DNA from: CBDDHT01 sp965228615
GTDB lineage: Bacteria > Pseudomonadota > Alphaproteobacteria > Rhizobiales > Methyloligellaceae
Reading direction: 5' to 3'
NCBI GenBank assembly: GCA_965228615.1
Contig: CBDDHT010000003.1
Location: forward strand, 992,001 to 1,056,000
DNA length: 64,000 bases
Shown: piece after piece, positions 1 through 8,314 of the stretch
How the letters are laid out: each line of letters opens with the position of its first letter
How positions within the stretch are numbered: the stretch's first letter is position 1
Notes under the pieces: generated by a model
The model's input: the letters and a program-made list of their open reading frames with translations, nothing else
Databases searched by the model: none
Told to the model about the DNA's origin: nothing
Translations under genes and position numbers: made by a program

Positions 1-188
1 GTCAAACTCTGATCGCGAAACAACAACACGTGATGATCAAGCCACGCACGATAGATTGCCGAAAATTCGTCATCGCTTAGAGGTTGGCTGAGGTCGATCC
101 CTCGGATTTCGGCCCCAATGTGACTGGAGACCGGATGGACTTCGATGGTCGAACGATCGTCTTGAAGCGCATTGAATGATTCAGCCAT
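1..188 (-). CDS. TauD/TfdA-family Fe(II)/2-oxoglutarate dioxygenase (N-terminal part)
   Basis: Only the first 62 or so codons lie in the window; the gene runs off the left edge. The reverse strand reads an ATG at 186-188 and then a typical TauD/TfdA N-terminus, with GAEIRGIDLSQPL at about residues 25-37 and a HHVLLFRDQ strand near the cut. Members use Fe(II), O2 and 2-oxoglutarate to hydroxylate small substrates such as taurine or other sulfonates; the HxD...H iron ligands would lie beyond the edge, so activity cannot be judged. It is divergent from the LysR gene at 388, which probably controls it. The family is clear; the substrate is unknown. Confidence 0.85.
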   Translation of the reverse strand, partial: MAESFNALQDDRSTIEVHPVSSHIGAEIRGIDLSQPLSDDEFSAIYRAWLDHHVLLFRDQSL

Positions 189-319
189 CGGATGTCGCCC
201 TCTTGTTTATGTGTTGGCGCCACAGCCCGAGGTCAATAACACGCGAACGTGGGCGCCGACCGGCGTTAATCACGCTAGGTTCAGCTCATTGATAGGTCCA
301 ATACGATTTTCCTGAAATT

Positions 320-340
320 GTGATATGAAATTCGTATCAC
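320..340. promoter_or_regulatory. Candidate LysR operator in divergent promoter
   Basis: The sequence is GTGATA-N9-TATCAC, a perfect 6-bp inverted repeat containing a T-N11-A core typical of LysR-type sites. It lies between the divergent dioxygenase (start 188) and LysR (start 388) genes, 48 bp upstream of the LysR start. Assignment to that regulator is inference from position and symmetry. Confidence 0.5.
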
Positions 341-387
341 TGTCGTTATAGTGCGTTATCCAGGCTCGAGCATCGCGGTGGCCACTT

Positions 388-1293
388 ATGCCCAACATCC
401 CACAATTGGTTAGATTTGTTGCCGTTGCGGAAGAGCTCAACTTCCGGAAGGCTGCTGCGCGCCTGCACATATCCCAGCCGCCTCTCAGCAATTCGATTCA
501 ACAGCTGGAAGATGAACTCGGCACAACTCTGCTGAAGCGCAGCCGGCATTCTGTCGAACTCACGCGCTCAGGCACGATCTTCCTAGAGAAAGCCAGATCG
601 ATCCTTGCGCAGTTATCCGATGCCGTCGATGTAACGCGAGCGGTCGATCGCGGCGTCAGCGGCCGGATTGCAATCGGCTTCAACCCGACGTCGAGCTATT
701 GCGTGCTGCCGCGCATCATTCGGAATTATCGCGCCAAGCACCCTGACGTGAGCTTCAAGTTCGAGGAGTTGGCGACGGCCGAGCAAGAGGATGCCTTACG
801 GCAAAAGCGCATCGATGCCGCCCTTTTTCTGGCACCGACAGTTGTGAAGAATGGCATTCGACAAGAGGTCTTCCTGAAAGAGCGCCTGGTCGCCGTATTG
901 CCAGAGGATCATCCCCTGGCAGCAGAGGAGAAGGTCGCGCTTCGCCATCTGCGCCATGAGCAGTTCATCTTTCTTCCCTCGCGTTGGGGCACGGGTTACC
1001 AGGCACGGGTCCTTCATGCATGTCAGGAAGCAGGCTTCACGCCCGATGTGGTGCAGGAAGTCGATCGCGTCCATACGCTGGTCAGCCTTGTCGCTGCCGG
1101 CCTCGGCATCGCGCTCTGTCCGATTTCGTTGACAAGTTTCCGGCCTCCGGGAGCGGCATTCCGGTTCCTGGATGACCCGTCCTCGTTGTTTCACGTCGAG
1201 TTCGGGGTTTCGTGCCGCGACGACGACCATTCGGCACTGACCGCCGCATTCATCGACCAGGCACATGAGGTCGGGCAGATCCTGGCCAATTAG
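388..1293 (+). CDS. LysR-family transcriptional regulator
   Basis: This 301-residue protein has the LysR layout: an N-terminal winged helix-turn-helix (about residues 1-60, with FRKAAARLHISQPPLSNSI as recognition region) followed by the two-lobed periplasmic-binding-like effector domain. It is divergent from the TauD-like dioxygenase and about 110 bp upstream of the selenium-binding-protein operon on the same strand, so it could control either or both. A palindrome at 320-340 is a plausible binding site. The effector cannot be read from sequence; the neighbours suggest an organosulfur compound, which is inference. Confidence 0.93.
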   Translation: MPNIPQLVRFVAVAEELNFRKAAARLHISQPPLSNSIQQLEDELGTTLLKRSRHSVELTRSGTIFLEKARSILAQLSDAVDVTRAVDRGVSGRIAIGFNPTSSYCVLPRIIRNYRAKHPDVSFKFEELATAEQEDALRQKRIDAALFLAPTVVKNGIRQEVFLKERLVAVLPEDHPLAAEEKVALRHLRHEQFIFLPSRWGTGYQARVLHACQEAGFTPDVVQEVDRVHTLVSLVAAGLGIALCPISLTSFRPPGAAFRFLDDPSSLFHVEFGVSCRDDDHSALTAAFIDQAHEVGQILAN

Positions 1294-1402
1294 AACGATC
1301 GTTTTTTTGCGCTGTCCGAAGCGCCTGTTCCGCATTCGAACGGAACACACATTGACCAATCAAGGCGTCTCCGCGCCGACAAGCTAGATATGGGGATTGA
1401 AA

Positions 1403-2776
1403 GTGGCAGAGAACGGAACGGAAAACGGAAAAGACTGCTGTGGACCGGGTTATGCTTCGCCGGCCGAGGCCATGAAGGCACCGCGAGAAAAGCTTCTCTA
1501 TACGGTTGCTCTCTACATCGGGACCGGCATCCAGAAACCGGACTATTTGGCGACAATCGATGCGGACCCGGACAGCCCGACCTACAGTCAGGTGATCAGC
1601 CGCCTTGAAATGCCCGGGATCGGCGACGAGCTCCATCATATGGGCTGGAACGCCTGCTCTTCCTGCCATCATGATGCAACGAAGGAGCGCCGTTATCTGA
1701 TCGTACCCGGCGTGCGCAGCTCCAACCTGCATATCGTCGATTGCGGAGACGACCCTAGAAATCCAAAATTGCACAAAGTGATTGAAGGGTCGGAAATCAA
1801 AGCCAAGACCAACCTCTCAGCGCCCCATACGGTCCATTGCCTCGGCGCGGACATTATCATTTCAATGCTTGGGGACGCGCAGGGCGAAGCGCCCGGCGGT
1901 TTCCTTCATTTGAATGAGGACTTCGAGATCGTCGGCCGTTGGGAGAACGATCTGGGCGGCATGAAGTTCAACTATGATTTCTGGTATCAGCCGCGCCACA
2001 ATGTGATGGTCTCGAGCGAATGGGCAGCACCGAACACGTTCATGCCGGGATTCGATCTGGAGGAAGTCGGCCATCTGAAATATGGACGCGAACTGCATTT
2101 TTGGGATTTCAAGAACAAGCGCGTCGAGAACACGGTCTATCTTGGCGAGGACGGACTTGTTCCTCTTGAAGTCCGGTTTCATCACGACCCGGACTCAAGC
2201 CATGGCTTTGTCGGTGCGGCACTCTCTTCCAATATCATCCACTGGTACAAGAAGGACGGCGAGTGGATCTGGGAGAAGATCATCGATGTGGAGAACGAAC
2301 CACATCCTGAATGGCCAATCCCTGTTCCCGGATTGATTAGCGTCATCCTTCTCTCCATGGACGACCGGTTCCTTTATTTCTGCAACTGGCTACACGGCGA
2401 TATCCGTCAATATGACATCTCCGATCCATCCAACCCCAAATTCACAGGTCAGGTGTGGATGGGCGGTTTGCTCGGCAAAGCGCCAGAGGTCAATGGCCGC
2501 AAGATCACAGGCGGCCCTCAGATGATTCAGATGTCGCTCGATGGAAAGCGTCTCTATGTCACGACGTCGCTCTTCTCCACCTGGGACAACCAGTTCTACC
2601 CCGATATCCGGCACAATGGTGGCTGTATGCTGATGGTCGACTGCGACACCGAAAGTGGCGGTATGGAGATCAACAAGGACTTCTTCGTTGATTTCGGCAA
2701 GGAACCGCATGGTCCTGCGCGTTGCCATGAGACGCGGTATCCGGGCGGTGACTGCACCTCGGACATTTGGGTGTAG
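1403..2776 (+). CDS. Selenium-binding protein 56 family / methanethiol oxidase homologue
   Basis: This protein of about 457 residues is a full-length SBP56-family member (SELENBP1 and bacterial MtoX). Family landmarks in order are CCGPGYASPAEAMK near the N-terminus, GWNACSSCHHDATKER with the conserved Cys pair, KLHKVIEG, YDFWYQPRHNVMVSSEWAAP, FLYFCNWLHGDIRQYDISDP, GGPQMIQMSLDGKRLYVTTS, and the C-terminal PGGDCTSDIWV. Characterised members oxidise methanethiol to formaldehyde, H2S and H2O2. GTG at 1403 is chosen because GGGGA (1392-1396) sits 6 nt before it; an in-frame TTG at 1397 is possible. No signal peptide is visible, unlike the periplasmic Hyphomicrobium enzyme, so this copy is probably cytoplasmic. 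First gene of a four-gene operon. The family is certain; the reaction is inferred. Confidence 0.93.
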   Translation: MAENGTENGKDCCGPGYASPAEAMKAPREKLLYTVALYIGTGIQKPDYLATIDADPDSPTYSQVISRLEMPGIGDELHHMGWNACSSCHHDATKERRYLIVPGVRSSNLHIVDCGDDPRNPKLHKVIEGSEIKAKTNLSAPHTVHCLGADIIISMLGDAQGEAPGGFLHLNEDFEIVGRWENDLGGMKFNYDFWYQPRHNVMVSSEWAAPNTFMPGFDLEEVGHLKYGRELHFWDFKNKRVENTVYLGEDGLVPLEVRFHHDPDSSHGFVGAALSSNIIHWYKKDGEWIWEKIIDVENEPHPEWPIPVPGLISVILLSMDDRFLYFCNWLHGDIRQYDISDPSNPKFTGQVWMGGLLGKAPEVNGRKITGGPQMIQMSLDGKRLYVTTSLFSTWDNQFYPDIRHNGGCMLMVDCDTESGGMEINKDFFVDFGKEPHGPARCHETRYPGGDCTSDIWV

Positions 2777-2782
2777 CGACCG

Positions 2783-3175
2783 ATGAGTGATGCAGATGAC
2801 GCGCGGCGATTCACAATTACGCTGGCCAACCAGGGCGGGCAATCGTTTGAAGTCGACGGCCGCAGACCGATCCTGAATGCGCTTGAGGAACAGGGAATCT
2901 CACTGCCCTATGGCTGCCGTTATGGGGGATGTATCTCCTGCGCCGCAAAACTTCTGGAGGGCGCAGTCGATCAGAGCGCAGGCGTTGCACTCAATGGCCG
3001 CCAGCTGAACGACGGCTACGTGCTCTTATGCATAGCGCGGCCCAAGAGCGATTGCGTTTTCGATGTTGGCGTCGAGAGCCATGACAAACTCTACCGAAAT
3101 CCATTTCAGAGCCCACTTAAGCCAGACGAGCTGAAACCCGGCATACGGGCGGAAACTTGCGAGGATGCACAATGA
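2783..3175 (+). CDS. [2Fe-2S] plant-type ferredoxin
   Basis: This 130-residue protein carries the plant-type 2Fe-2S binding pattern CRYGGCISC (C-x4-C-x2-C) around residue 50 and the fourth Cys in VLLCIARPKSDC about 35 residues later. Such ferredoxins pass single electrons to or from oxidoreductases. It starts 6 bp after the selenium-binding-protein stop and its TGA overlaps the next ATG (ATGA at 3172-3175), so the genes are translationally coupled. The C-terminus is about 20 residues longer than minimal ferredoxins. A role as electron acceptor for the upstream enzyme or for the divergent dioxygenase is possible but not shown. Confidence 0.9.
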   Translation: MSDADDARRFTITLANQGGQSFEVDGRRPILNALEEQGISLPYGCRYGGCISCAAKLLEGAVDQSAGVALNGRQLNDGYVLLCIARPKSDCVFDVGVESHDKLYRNPFQSPLKPDELKPGIRAETCEDAQ

Positions 3176-3621
3176 ACCATGATCAAGATTATCCGTCGGA
3201 CTATCTGGCCGACATCCTCAAGGAGGTGAAGACCATCGCCATGGTCGGCGCCAGTCCGGATCCTACCAAATTCAGTTATGGGGTTCTCAGGGTCCTGCAT
3301 GAAACAGGTTACGACATGGTGCCGGTCAACCCCAATCATGCGGGCAAGGACATCCGCGGACTGCCGGTTTACGAATCGCTCGAATCGATTGATCGACCTG
3401 TCGATATGGTGCAGGTGTTTCGGAGTTCCGATGCGGCTTATGGTATCGCAGAAGAGGCAGTCAAGATTGGAGCCAAGGTGCTGTGGATGCAACTCGGCGT
3501 CCGCAATGATGAAGCAGCTGCTCTAGCCGAGGAAGCAGGCATGAGGGTCGTCATGGACCGCTGTCCCAAGATCGAACTCTTTCGCCCCTTCTGGAAGCCG
3601 CGTCTGAACCAGAAAATCTAG
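3172..3621 (+). CDS. CoA-binding domain protein (YccU type)
   Basis: This 149-residue stand-alone Rossmann protein of the CoA_binding_2/YccU family has the nucleotide-binding loop IAMVGASPDPTKFSYGV at about residues 20-36 and the family block VLWMQLGVRNDEAA near residue 105. The ATG at 3172 is supported by GAGGA 6 nt upstream and by the ATGA overlap with the ferredoxin stop; an in-frame TTG at 3157 is less likely. Biochemical function of the family is poorly known. Its place inside the operon suggests handling of a CoA-linked or acyl product, which is inference only. Confidence 0.87.
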   Translation: MNHDQDYPSDYLADILKEVKTIAMVGASPDPTKFSYGVLRVLHETGYDMVPVNPNHAGKDIRGLPVYESLESIDRPVDMVQVFRSSDAAYGIAEEAVKIGAKVLWMQLGVRNDEAAALAEEAGMRVVMDRCPKIELFRPFWKPRLNQKI

Positions 3622-3647
3622 ATCGACTCGCAGACAGGGAGATAACA

Positions 3648-4133
3648 GTGTCCAGACCTCCGAAAAACCCGGAACCACAATTGCGTACGGTACGTGCGTC
3701 CGGGAGCCGCAATGGCGCGTTCCGAACCGATGTCGGAATCCGGGATTTCGATTTTATTATCGATGAGCCCGAAAAACTCGGCGGAAAGAACCTTGCGCCG
3801 ACGCCGATGGAATATGTCGCCGGCGCTCTTGGCGGCTGTTTCAATGTCACCATCGAAATGGTGGCCAAGGATCAGGCATTCGGCCTGAATGACCTGGACA
3901 TCTATTGCGAAGGCGTCGTCGATCACCGAGGACTGTTCGGCACGGCCGATGTCTCGCCGCATTTCCAAAGCGCCAAGGTCGACATTTACCTGGCAACGGA
4001 TGAACCGGATGGTCGTCGTTCAGAACTCGAGCGGGAGTCGCTTGTTCGTTGTCCTGTTTATAATCTCATCAAAGATTCCGGTGCACCGATTGACGTCAAC
4101 TGGTTCTACAATCAGAAAAGGGAAGAATCCTGA
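3648..4133 (+). CDS. OsmC family protein (thiol peroxidase-like)
   Basis: This 161-residue OsmC/Ohr-fold protein keeps both signature cysteines, one in ALGGCFNVTIEMVA and one in VRCPVYNLIKDSG. In characterised OsmC/Ohr enzymes the pair reduces organic hydroperoxides and peroxides. Translation starts at GTG 3648 with AGGGAG (3636-3641) as ribosome site; the gene follows the CoA-binding gene by 26 bp and ends the operon. Methanethiol oxidase homologues release H2O2, so a peroxidase in the same transcript would be a sensible partner; that link is inferred. A 12-bp palindrome, GTCACGCGTGAC, lies downstream at 4189-4200. Confidence 0.87.
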   Translation: MSRPPKNPEPQLRTVRASGSRNGAFRTDVGIRDFDFIIDEPEKLGGKNLAPTPMEYVAGALGGCFNVTIEMVAKDQAFGLNDLDIYCEGVVDHRGLFGTADVSPHFQSAKVDIYLATDEPDGRRSELERESLVRCPVYNLIKDSGAPIDVNWFYNQKREES

Positions 4134-4359
4134 TATCAGCATGGCCTATAGACAGTTCTGCGGAAGCGCATTCAGCTGGCAAAGTCGACGTCACGCGTGA
4201 CCGGCTTGAAACGCGTCATCCGTAGCGAAGCGAAAATTCAACAGGGATTTCGTTTCTTTTCTGTCTCTCCGCTGCCAACATGAAAAGACAGAGATTTCCT
4301 CAGCTTTCCGCTGTGCGCTATAGCGGAGCCGAGTCGATCCAGAAATCTCCGGAAATTTC

Positions 4360-5853
4360 ATGAGCAATTCGATCAAGAGTCCCGAAAACCGGTATGTGAA
4401 TGATCTCCGACGTTTCGGATTCAGTCAGGCCCAAGTCATCAAGGTTCGGAGCACGATCGTTCCAATCGGACTGTCCCTGCTGTTTCTTGCCTTTGTTGCC
4501 GCTTATGTGGGCAGCGGATATGCCTCGGTCGATTCAGAAGTTCTGATCATCGCCACCGCGGCGGTCGTTGGCGGCTACATGGCGCTTAATATCGGCGCCA
4601 ACGATGTTGCCAACAATATGGGGCCTGCCGTCGGCGGCAAGGTTCTGACCGTTGCAGCCGCAGTGGCGATCGCGGCGATTTGTGAAACCGCCGGTGCTTT
4701 GCTGGCGGGAGGCGATGTCGTCAGGACCGTTTCCAAAGGCATCATCGCGCCGGGCGAGACGATCAGTGTTATCGATTTCAGATATCTGATGCTGAGTGCG
4801 CTGCTTGCTGCGGCCTTGTGGATCAATCTAGCCACGATCTTGAGCGCGCCGGTCTCGACAACGCATGCGATCGTCGGGGGTGTTCTTGGGGCAGGTATCG
4901 CGGCCGGCGGTATGGATCTCGTCAATTGGTCGATCATGGCCAAGATCGCTGCGAGTTGGGTGATTTCACCTGTTTTCGGCGCGGCCGTCGCTGCCGCACT
5001 TTTGCTGTTCATCAAGGTCAAAGTTCTCAATGCTGAAGATCGGCTGGCTGCAGCTGCCAAATGGGTGCCGATCCTCATCGCCGTCATGGCAGCATCATTC
5101 GCCGCCTACATGGCGATGAAGGGCCTGAAGAAGATCTGGAAGCCATCTACCGTCGAAATCGCAGCCTTCTCAACCGCTGTATTTGTTGCGGCGCTCTATT
5201 TGGCGCGTCCCTACATTGCCCGACAGGTGCAGGGTCTCAAGAACCGAAAGAAAGACATCTATGGGTTGTTTGATCTTCCACTCATTATCGGTGTCGCACT
5301 GCTCTCGTTCGCACACGGTGCCAATGATGTGGCGAATGCTGTTGGACCGCTTGCAGCGATCGTTTCAACGGTCGGCGATCAGACTGCCATTGCAAACCAA
5401 GTCGTGATTCCGTTCTGGGTGATGGTTATTGGTGGCATCGGCATCGCTCTGGGTCTTGCTCTCTTCGGGCCAAAGCTGATCACGATCGTCGGAGAGAAAA
5501 TCACGCGATTGAATTCGCCGCGTGCTTATTGCGTGGCCTTGTCGTCCGCAATCACGGTTCTGATTGCCACGACGCTCGGTCTGCCCGTCAGCTCAACGCA
5601 CATCGCCGTCGGGGCCGTTTTCGGTGTCGGCTTCCTCCGCGAGTATTCGGAAAACCCGAATAAGCGAAAACTACGACCCGGACACAAGCTGAACGCAACC
5701 GCACAAGATGCATTTAACAGCCGCAATGTCCGCGGCAAACGCCGCTTGGTACGCCGGCGGTTCGTCTTGTCGATTGCAGCAGCCTGGGTCATCACCGTCC
5801 CGGCAGCAGCGGCGCTGGCCGCTATGATTTTTGCTGGTCTGCAGCTTCTGTGA
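4360..5853 (+). CDS. pit: Inorganic phosphate transporter, PiT family
   Basis: This 497-residue polytopic inner-membrane protein has the duplicated PiT signature: NIGANDVANNMGPAVGGK at about residues 77-94 and FAHGANDVANAVGPLAAI near residue 317, each followed by the conserved PVSTTHA/PVSSTHIAVGAV motif. PiT proteins import divalent metal-phosphate with protons at low affinity. Start ATG 4360 begins a polar N-terminus before the first transmembrane segment at about residue 35. It lies 226 bp after the osmC-like gene and is probably a separate transcription unit; no convincing Pho box was seen. Its 3' end overlaps the convergent NUDIX gene by 32 bp. Confidence 0.95.
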   Translation: MSNSIKSPENRYVNDLRRFGFSQAQVIKVRSTIVPIGLSLLFLAFVAAYVGSGYASVDSEVLIIATAAVVGGYMALNIGANDVANNMGPAVGGKVLTVAAAVAIAAICETAGALLAGGDVVRTVSKGIIAPGETISVIDFRYLMLSALLAAALWINLATILSAPVSTTHAIVGGVLGAGIAAGGMDLVNWSIMAKIAASWVISPVFGAAVAAALLLFIKVKVLNAEDRLAAAAKWVPILIAVMAASFAAYMAMKGLKKIWKPSTVEIAAFSTAVFVAALYLARPYIARQVQGLKNRKKDIYGLFDLPLIIGVALLSFAHGANDVANAVGPLAAIVSTVGDQTAIANQVVIPFWVMVIGGIGIALGLALFGPKLITIVGEKITRLNSPRAYCVALSSAITVLIATTLGLPVSSTHIAVGAVFGVGFLREYSENPNKRKLRPGHKLNATAQDAFNSRNVRGKRRLVRRRFVLSIAAAWVITVPAAAALAAMIFAGLQLL

Positions 5854-6259
5854 CCCAGGGACGGAGCGCTTCGAACTGTCGGATTAGCGCGAGATAATCC
5901 TCTCGATGAGCAACCTTTGCTGCGTCTTCGATCAATGCCCAATGACGCTGCCTGCGATCGCGTTCCGGCCAGTCATCTTCCTGCTCGCGAACGAGATAGG
6001 GGTAATAGGTAACAGGAATCTGCTGCATGCCGTTGGCGGCCTGCTTGGTAATCAGGACCGTGATCGGAAAGTCCTCCAAAACGATGCCGCGCACGCCTGC
6101 TTCTTCGAATCCTTCGCGATGACAGGTCTCAGCATGGCTCTCCTTCGGTTTCGGACGGCCTTTCGGCAATATCCATCGCCCACGCGTTTGCGAGGTCACA
6201 AATAGCAATGCCATTGCGTTTTCCTGCGTATCGAACGGGATGATGCCAACTCTGTGCAT
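5822..6259 (-). CDS. NUDIX hydrolase
   Basis: This protein of about 145 residues has a complete Nudix box, GX5EX7REX2EEXG, reading GRPKPKESHAETCHREGFEE and then AG. It binds the Mg2+ that hydrolyses a nucleoside diphosphate linked to another group. The fold resembles the short NUDIX proteins of rhizobia that may act on diphosphoinositol-like or dinucleotide polyphosphate substrates. The ATG at 6257-6259 is preferred because AGAAGG stands 5-6 nt upstream; a TTG at 6307 would add 16 residues. It converges on and overlaps the pit gene. Substrate unknown. Confidence 0.9.
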   Translation of the reverse strand: MHRVGIIPFDTQENAMALLFVTSQTRGRWILPKGRPKPKESHAETCHREGFEEAGVRGIVLEDFPITVLITKQAANGMQQIPVTYYPYLVREQEDDWPERDRRQRHWALIEDAAKVAHREDYLALIRQFEALRPWVTEAADQQKS

Positions 6260-6426
6260 ATTTGCCTTCTTCGACGAACGATCCGGATCGCTGAGCCCGA
6301 AACCCAATCATAAGGTGCGATAGCATGTTGGCAAATCAGGACGATGTGTCATTCCGCAGGTTTCAATTTTGCTATCATCCAAGCATCGCGTTGCCAATCA
6401 TGTGAGTCTGGGGTCAGAGCCGAACC

Positions 6427-6693
6427 ATGCTCATCGACGATTTCTCCAGTTCTGACGGCAACTCGAATTTCGGCAAAAGCTGGCGGGGTTTCAGCGATCA
6501 GGTCATGGGCGGCGTCTCGGTTGCCACGGTCACGCCGGAATGGGAGCGTATCGAACCGTCTTTCTCGCACTTCGTCGCCCATCGTCTCGAAGCACCCTTG
6601 GACACAAGCCAACTGCGCCGCATCGGTTTTGTCGCCATCGGTCGTGCATTCAGTGCCGGCTTGCTCGTTCGCGAAGTCTCCTTTCTCGGTTAA
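6427..6693 (+). pseudogene. CIA30-family gene with internal deletion
   Basis: The 88-residue reading frame joins two ends of a CIA30 (complex I intermediate-associated protein 30) domain. The start, LIDDFSSSDGNSNFGKSWRG followed by FSDQVMGGVS, is the family N-terminus, and the end, TPEWERIEPSFSHFVAHRLE through LRRIGFVAIGRAFSAG, is the family C-terminus. The family is usually about 160 residues, so roughly 75-90 central residues are missing although the frame is kept. Bacterial members have an uncertain role. A beta-sandwich lacking its centre is unlikely to fold, so I call it a remnant. Confidence 0.7.
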
Positions 6694-7196
6694 TGTCCCT
6701 CTGTCGAGAAAGGCTTTTGTCCCGAGGTTAAAGACGAGCATGCATTTGTAACTCATTGACTACCTACCAATAGCTTGATGCTGTTTTGGTCTGTTCTCCT
6801 CAATTTCCCTCCACAATTGATCCGCGGCTTTCGGTCGCGCCAACAACTGCATTCACCAACTTTGCGAAAACAAAAATCCCCGGATATGTCGGGGTTACGA
6901 CAGAAAGATGCCGTCGAAAACTGTCATCAGGTTGACAAATCATGTCTGTTACCCCGCATGCGCATGGCTCGCAGTCCTGACAAAGCCTTTCGTAGCATGC
7001 TATGTCCGCTATAAATGATCTGCGCTGCGACTCAGTGCAATCAGAAATAGGTTACATCTCGAACATCATGCTCTGAAATCCAAAGCCCGAGAGAGGCAGG
7101 ATAAGCCAATAACGAAACTAACGTTTCGGAACTTAGCAACGTTTCAATGTTAGTTCCTCCAGACAGATGCCGCATCAATACGAGGAGTGCAGTCCC
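6694..7196. other. Gene-free stretch
   Basis: About 500 bp between the CIA30 remnant and the integrase-like gene. No reading frame here resembles a known protein, and I see no strong repeat, terminator or RNA gene. Confidence 0.4.
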
Positions 7197-7838
7197 GTGG
7201 CCAAAAGCAAAACTAAAGCGCGCATGAGTGAACCCTGGAACAAGGGTGTGGAAGTTGGACAGCGTCATCCCTTCACACCGAGTGAAGTGAACCGCATACG
7301 CAAGAAGCTCGACAAGCGCGGCGCTGCCGGCCTGAGAGACCTGGCGCTGTTCTCGACTGCCATCGATACGATGCTGCGTGCACCCGACCTTCTGCGTCTT
7401 ACCGTGAAGGACGTCCGCAAGCGCAACAAAGTCATGCGCGATACGATCGAACTCGATGCAGCCAACAGAGGGCGAAGCATCAGCTGTACGCTCTCCGAAG
7501 CAGCGCGAGAAGCGCTCAATAACTGGATCGAACATGCAGACAAGAAACCCGGTGACTCTCTCTTCACGGGCCAATCGCGCGGTCGTTCGCAGGCCATCTC
7601 CGCCCGTCAGCTGAGCCGACTTGTCAAAGAGTGGGCGGCGAGCATCGGACTGGACACGACGCAATATGGGATCGAGTCGCTGAGACGGACCCGCTCCGTC
7701 TATATTCTCAAGCGTACCGGCGATCTCGAAGCCGTCAGGCTGCTTCTTGGTCTCAAGGATGTCGAAGCGGTCGCTCGCTATCTGAGCCTCTCGGAGTCGG
7801 ACAACGCCCTGGAAATCAGTCGCGCCAACGAACTCTGA
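7197..7838 (+). CDS. Tyrosine-recombinase-like protein, catalytic residues incomplete
   Basis: This protein of about 213 residues resembles the short site-specific integrases with the SLRRTK-type C-terminus. The first catalytic Arg appears to be kept (ATMLRAPDLLRL-type region, written here TMLRAPDLLRLTVKDV), the second Arg is in ESLRRTRSVYILKRTGDL, and the nucleophile region is VEAVARYLSLSE. Related proteins have THSLRRT and LLGHT; here the two catalytic histidines read as Glu (IESLRRT) and Leu (LLGLKD). GTG 7197 is preferred because GAGGAG (7182-7187) is 9 nt upstream; ATG 7167 would add 10 residues. It may be an inactive integrase or a DNA-binding derivative. No att sites were identified. 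Confidence 0.75.
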   Translation: MAKSKTKARMSEPWNKGVEVGQRHPFTPSEVNRIRKKLDKRGAAGLRDLALFSTAIDTMLRAPDLLRLTVKDVRKRNKVMRDTIELDAANRGRSISCTLSEAAREALNNWIEHADKKPGDSLFTGQSRGRSQAISARQLSRLVKEWAASIGLDTTQYGIESLRRTRSVYILKRTGDLEAVRLLLGLKDVEAVARYLSLSESDNALEISRANEL

Positions 7839-8314
7839 CCGCCAGGCCGGAGCGAAACCACACACAGATTGCCAGCCAACCATGGAGACCCAGATCCGGT
7901 GTTGATTTGGTTGGCTGGAGAGACTCTCGGCATGCAATTTTACAAATGCCGAGAGGCAAAGCTGCGTGTAGTCGAAGCTTGCCGATTTTTGGATCGCGAA
8001 ACGTGTCATGATAGTGCGCAAGCGCGAGCCAGATCTCGCCTTTGAAGCAGGGAGGCTCGCGCCTTGAATAGGGCGACGACCGAAAGCCCCTGCGCGGTAG
8101 CCGCAAGACAAGAAGCCCATTGAGCCACCCTTCCCGTGCGGCTTCAATCTGGACATCACCTCTCACCCGGTAGTAGAGAATTCCAGTCAGCAGTGCAAAA
8201 GCTGTTGCCCGTGCCCGCGCGTTGCCGAGATTGCTGTTGCTGGCAACGATCAACCGGTCGCATCTGCGAAATATGACGGAATGCTTCTGCAGAGGCGCCA
8301 AGCAGACGGTGCAT
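7839..8314. other. Gene-free stretch upstream of sigma remnant
   Basis: About 475 bp in which sigma region 2 would be expected if the downstream sigma gene were intact. No forward frame shows region 2 motifs. A long reverse-strand frame (8346 to 7816) has no recognisable similarity and is left uncalled. Confidence 0.4.

Noticed and set aside
6349..6756. 135-codon reverse-strand frame over the CIA30 remnant
   Set aside because: It mirrors the forward frame that has clear CIA30 similarity and has no similarity of its own.
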